Source: Climacteris rufus (taxonomy: Eukaryota; Chordata; Aves; Passeriformes; Climacteridae). Taken from it: a stretch of DNA of 64,000 bases. Within the stretch, counting starts at the first letter, position 1; every line of letters begins with the position of its first letter. A program made the translations under genes and the position numbers. Shown here in pieces: positions 62,201 through 64,000 of the stretch. The DNA lies in the NCBI GenBank assembly GCA_013398175.1, contig VZRZ01003056.1, positions 49,618 through 113,617 of the forward strand, in the 5' to 3' direction. The notes under the pieces were generated by a model. The model was given only the letters and a program-made list of their open reading frames with translations. It ran no database searches and had not been told where the DNA came from.

Positions 62201-63933
62201 ACTTCTATTTAATCCCTCCCGTTGATGTGAATGTACTGATGAAAAGGCACAATAATGAGATGAACTCCATGAGCCAACAGATAGGACAAGTTGGCACTCA
62301 CAGGTGAAAATTAGGAAGGCCAGAGAAAACAGAGACGAGAGAATATCCCTATGCCTTTGGACTCTTGGCAGCCCATTTCTGTAGTGATATTTCCATGCTT
62401 CAACACTCCTCAGTTTCAGCACCTACAGATATTATTTTTTTCAAAAAAAACTACTTCACTTAATTTTTCAATATTTGACATACCTTGACTCATTTGCAGT
62501 TAAGATATTTTTTATCGTACCTAAATTTCTACTTACTATTTATTTTGAAAGCATGGGACTGGGTTCATGATACTCTGGGCTCAGAAACTTCAGAAACAGG
62601 TCTTGAAATACAGAAGCAACATTTAAGAAAAAACATCTATGTACTTACTGTTGAGGAAAGCAAAGAGTAATACAAGGTATTCGACATCACTAATCTACTC
62701 ACAATTCATAACAAAAGGATAAACACCAACACCCTGGCCCTCAAATCAGACCTCTCAAGACAATAAAAGAAGTCTGTTCTCACAGCCTGCAGCAGTAGCC
62801 TTCCAGAGTCTCAATCCTTGCAACACCACGGTGAGGGAAAGAAATACAGCTCTATTAAACTAAAGATATTGAGATTTTTCACTGGAAATCAAATGGATCA
62901 CATAAACAGTCCTTTTTGCAGCTTCTCTACTACAAAAGAGATATGGGGGATAAAGAATGTAGGTAAGATGTCCCACCCGTGACTGGCTGAAAAACCTCAA
63001 AGAGCAACAAACTCCTCCATCACTAGTTATCACAGCACTAGAAGGAGAGAAGTTTCAGGAACTGAAATGCAATTAAGGTTCTCTAAATGCAAGCAAAGGT
63101 ACATAAGAAAAACACCTCGATCCACAAGGAGAAAAACTCAGCCACGGGTTTTGGAAGGAAAAAGAGACACAGCACAAAACCACGGTGGAGAGAAAGGAGT
63201 CCCCCATGCACTGTCAGGGAAGATTCACAGACCTAGAGAATATCCTGACTCGGAAGGGACCCAAAAGGATTATCAAAGTCCAACTCCTGGCCCTGCACAG
63301 GACACCCCAGGAATCACACCATGTGCCTGAGAGCATTGTCCAGGGCTTCTTTAACTCAGACAGGCTTAGTGCTGGAAGCACTTCCCCGGGGAGCCTGTTC
63401 CAGTGCCCAGCCACGCTCTGGGTGAAGAACCTTTGCCTAATATCCCACCCAACCCTCCCCTGACACAACTTTATGCCACTGACACATCTTCAGGCCGGCC
63501 TGCCGAACAGCCGGGCACTTCTACTTTCGCTTCCACGCGTCTCGGAGAGGATACTTTGCTGCCAGACTTGCCGGAACGCGCTTTCTGCCGCCAAACAGAG
63601 GCCTACAGACAAGGCACTAAATATAAAAAGACTTCTTCGCTACCACCCCAATCCCCGCTCGGAGCTCTTCCGCAGCCCGGGCCCTTTCCCGGGTGGGACC
63701 AGCAGCTCGGGAACAGCCGCTTCCTGTCCCCTCCCCGTCCCCGTGCCCTCAGGCACTGGCACCCGAGCCTTCCCCGCTCCGAGCCCCGCGGCCCCTCCGC
63801 CGCAGGCACCCCGCGGCCCCGCCAGGCCCCTGTGCCCTCCTCCCGCCTTCCCCGGGACCCCCTCCACACACATGCCCCGGCACCGCCCTCCCGTCCCGCC
63901 GGTGCTCGCGGTACCTGTGCCCGGTGCCGACAT
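59250..63933 (-). CDS. Candidate 10-codon upstream ORF spanning the exon 1/exon 2 junction
   Basis: Joining 63933-63915 to 59263-59250 gives an ATG-initiated ORF reading MSAPGTGLPG followed by TAA. The stop lies 6 nt before the UPF2 ATG and in the same frame. The start context is weak (C at -3, T at +4), so most ribosomes should scan past it. The UPF2 ATG has A at -3. Termination here would leave every downstream exon junction in place, which is a standard trigger for NMD. Translation is inferred, and it depends on the exon 1 donor being right. Confidence 0.5.
59670..59930 (-). mobile_element. CR1 LINE 3' fragment
   Basis: The antisense CR1 pattern starts at GATCATAGGATAATGCAGG and continues with CAACCTCCTGCTCAAAACAG, GGTCAGACAAGGCTGTTCCA, TCTTGAAAACTGCCATGGAA and GTCACCGAGAAAAGGCATCA. 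The orientation is the same as UPF2. The right end is uncertain. Confidence 0.8.
60170..60490 (-). mobile_element. Degenerate CR1 LINE fragment
   Basis: Recognised by the antisense CR1 blocks CCCCCTGCCCCAAGCAGATC and, further on, GAGAAGAACCAAGCTTCATC with a following CTCCTGTCAGGTTGTTGTTA. It is diverged and its boundaries are approximate. Confidence 0.6.
61940..62100. other. CpG-rich islet in intron 1
   Basis: A compact GC-rich segment with many CpGs, including GCGGCCGC, set in AT-rich intron. It matches no repeat that I recognise. It could be an alternative UPF2 first exon and promoter or an enhancer. A donor-like AAG|GTTTGG lies at its minus-strand 3' edge. The function is not shown by the sequence. 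Confidence 0.5.
63225..63480 (-). mobile_element. CR1 LINE 3' fragment next to the UPF2 CpG island
   Basis: The plus strand reads the antisense of the CR1 3' end. It contains the familiar blocks GGAAGGGACCC, AGTCCAACTCCTGGCCCTGCA, GAGCCTGTTCCAGTGCCCA and GGGTGAAGAACCTTTGCC. Divergence is low, so this is a fairly young copy. It directly borders the GC-rich promoter region. Confidence 0.85.
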
Positions 63934-64000
63934 GGGCCCGCCCGGCGCCGCCGCCGCCGCCTCCTCCTCCTCCGCCCCTCCGAGGCCCCCGAGCGCTTCT
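63480..64000 (-). promoter_or_regulatory. UPF2 promoter CpG island (truncated by window edge)
   Basis: This stretch is strongly GC-rich with many CpG dinucleotides, unlike the AT-rich introns next to it. It covers exon 1 and the start of intron 1, as expected for a broadly expressed housekeeping gene. No TATA box stands out. The transcription start is probably at or just beyond position 64000, so the core promoter may be partly outside the window. In human the neighbouring gene on this side is DHTKD1, in the opposite orientation. No part of it is visible here. Confidence 0.75.
63915..64000 (-). other. UPF2: UPF2 exon 1, 5' untranslated (5' end outside or at window edge)
   Basis: The 3' boundary is a CAG|GTACCG donor (exon ends 63915, GT at 63914-63913). 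The only ATG in the visible exon is at 63933-63931. It opens a short upstream ORF rather than UPF2. The exon carries GGC and GGA trinucleotide runs at about 63946-63975. It joins exon 2 at 59263. The exon is assigned from its position in the CpG island and its donor match, not from a transcript. Confidence 0.65.

Larger units (their letters stand above)
59264..63914 (-). other. UPF2 intron 1
   Basis: Donor GTACCG, acceptor TTCTGCAG. It holds CR1 fragments at about 59670-59930, 60170-60490 and 63225-63480 and a CpG-rich islet at 61940-62100. The remainder is AT-rich with no coding evidence. Confidence 0.75.

Noticed and set aside
63603..63933. Minus-strand Gly/Arg-rich frames in the promoter island (up to 97 codons)
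   Set aside because: Exon 1 is spliced at 63915 and GC-rich sequence is poor in stops. Only the first 19 nt of the 63933 frame are likely to be in mature mRNA.
1..64000. CRISPR arrays, tRNA or rRNA genes, bacterial operons or toxin systems
   Set aside because: None were seen. The sequence is intron-rich vertebrate DNA, and no cloverleaf or regularly spaced direct repeats were found by eye.

Overview
The window is vertebrate nuclear DNA, almost certainly from a bird and most likely a songbird. It has long U2-type introns, CpG-rich promoter sequence only at gene starts, many fragments of the avian CR1 LINE, and one solo LTR of the songbird endogenous-retrovirus kind. It contains one protein-coding gene: UPF2 (regulator of nonsense transcripts 2), on the minus strand, with all of its coding exons present.

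The whole coding sequence could be assembled by hand. A non-coding exon 1 lies in a CpG island at the right edge (63915 to at least 64000). Twenty-one coding exons follow leftwards, from the start codon at 59243 to the stop codon at 10129. Every junction has GT..AG signals and every phase joins. The coding exons sum to 3,816 nt, giving 1,271 residues, one fewer than human UPF2 as I recall it. The order of parts is: Lys/Glu-rich N-terminus (exon 2), MIF4G-1 (exons 3-4), acidic linker (5-6), MIF4G-2 (about 7-12), MIF4G-3 that binds UPF3 (about 12-15), acidic stretch (16-17), UPF1-binding segment (18-19), and a basic tail (20-22). The 3' UTR runs from 10128 to about 8940 and ends at a clear AATAAA with a GU-rich downstream element.

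Region by region: 1-8.9 kb is gene-free sequence beyond the UPF2 3' end, with CR1 remnants, one of them carrying a decayed pol fragment. 8.94-10.14 kb is the terminal exon, which is mostly a 3' UTR with an unexpected CpG-rich, G-tract-bearing block. 10.1-59.3 kb is the gene body, with CR1 fragments in introns 5, 6, 10 and 14 and a solo LTR in intron 2. 59.3-63.9 kb is intron 1, with three CR1 pieces and a small CpG-rich islet. 63.5-64.0 kb is the promoter CpG island; the transcription start may lie just outside the window.

No bacterial-type system, CRISPR array, tRNA, rRNA or second protein-coding gene is supported. The most interesting observations concern how this nonsense-mediated-decay (NMD) gene may be controlled by NMD itself. 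A 10-codon upstream ORF crosses the first splice junction and stops 6 nt before the UPF2 start. The final three codons sit alone in a last exon about 6.2 kb away, and an in-frame TAG lies directly over the preceding splice donor. The 3' UTR is long and GC-rich and stays open in frame for 227 codons past the stop.
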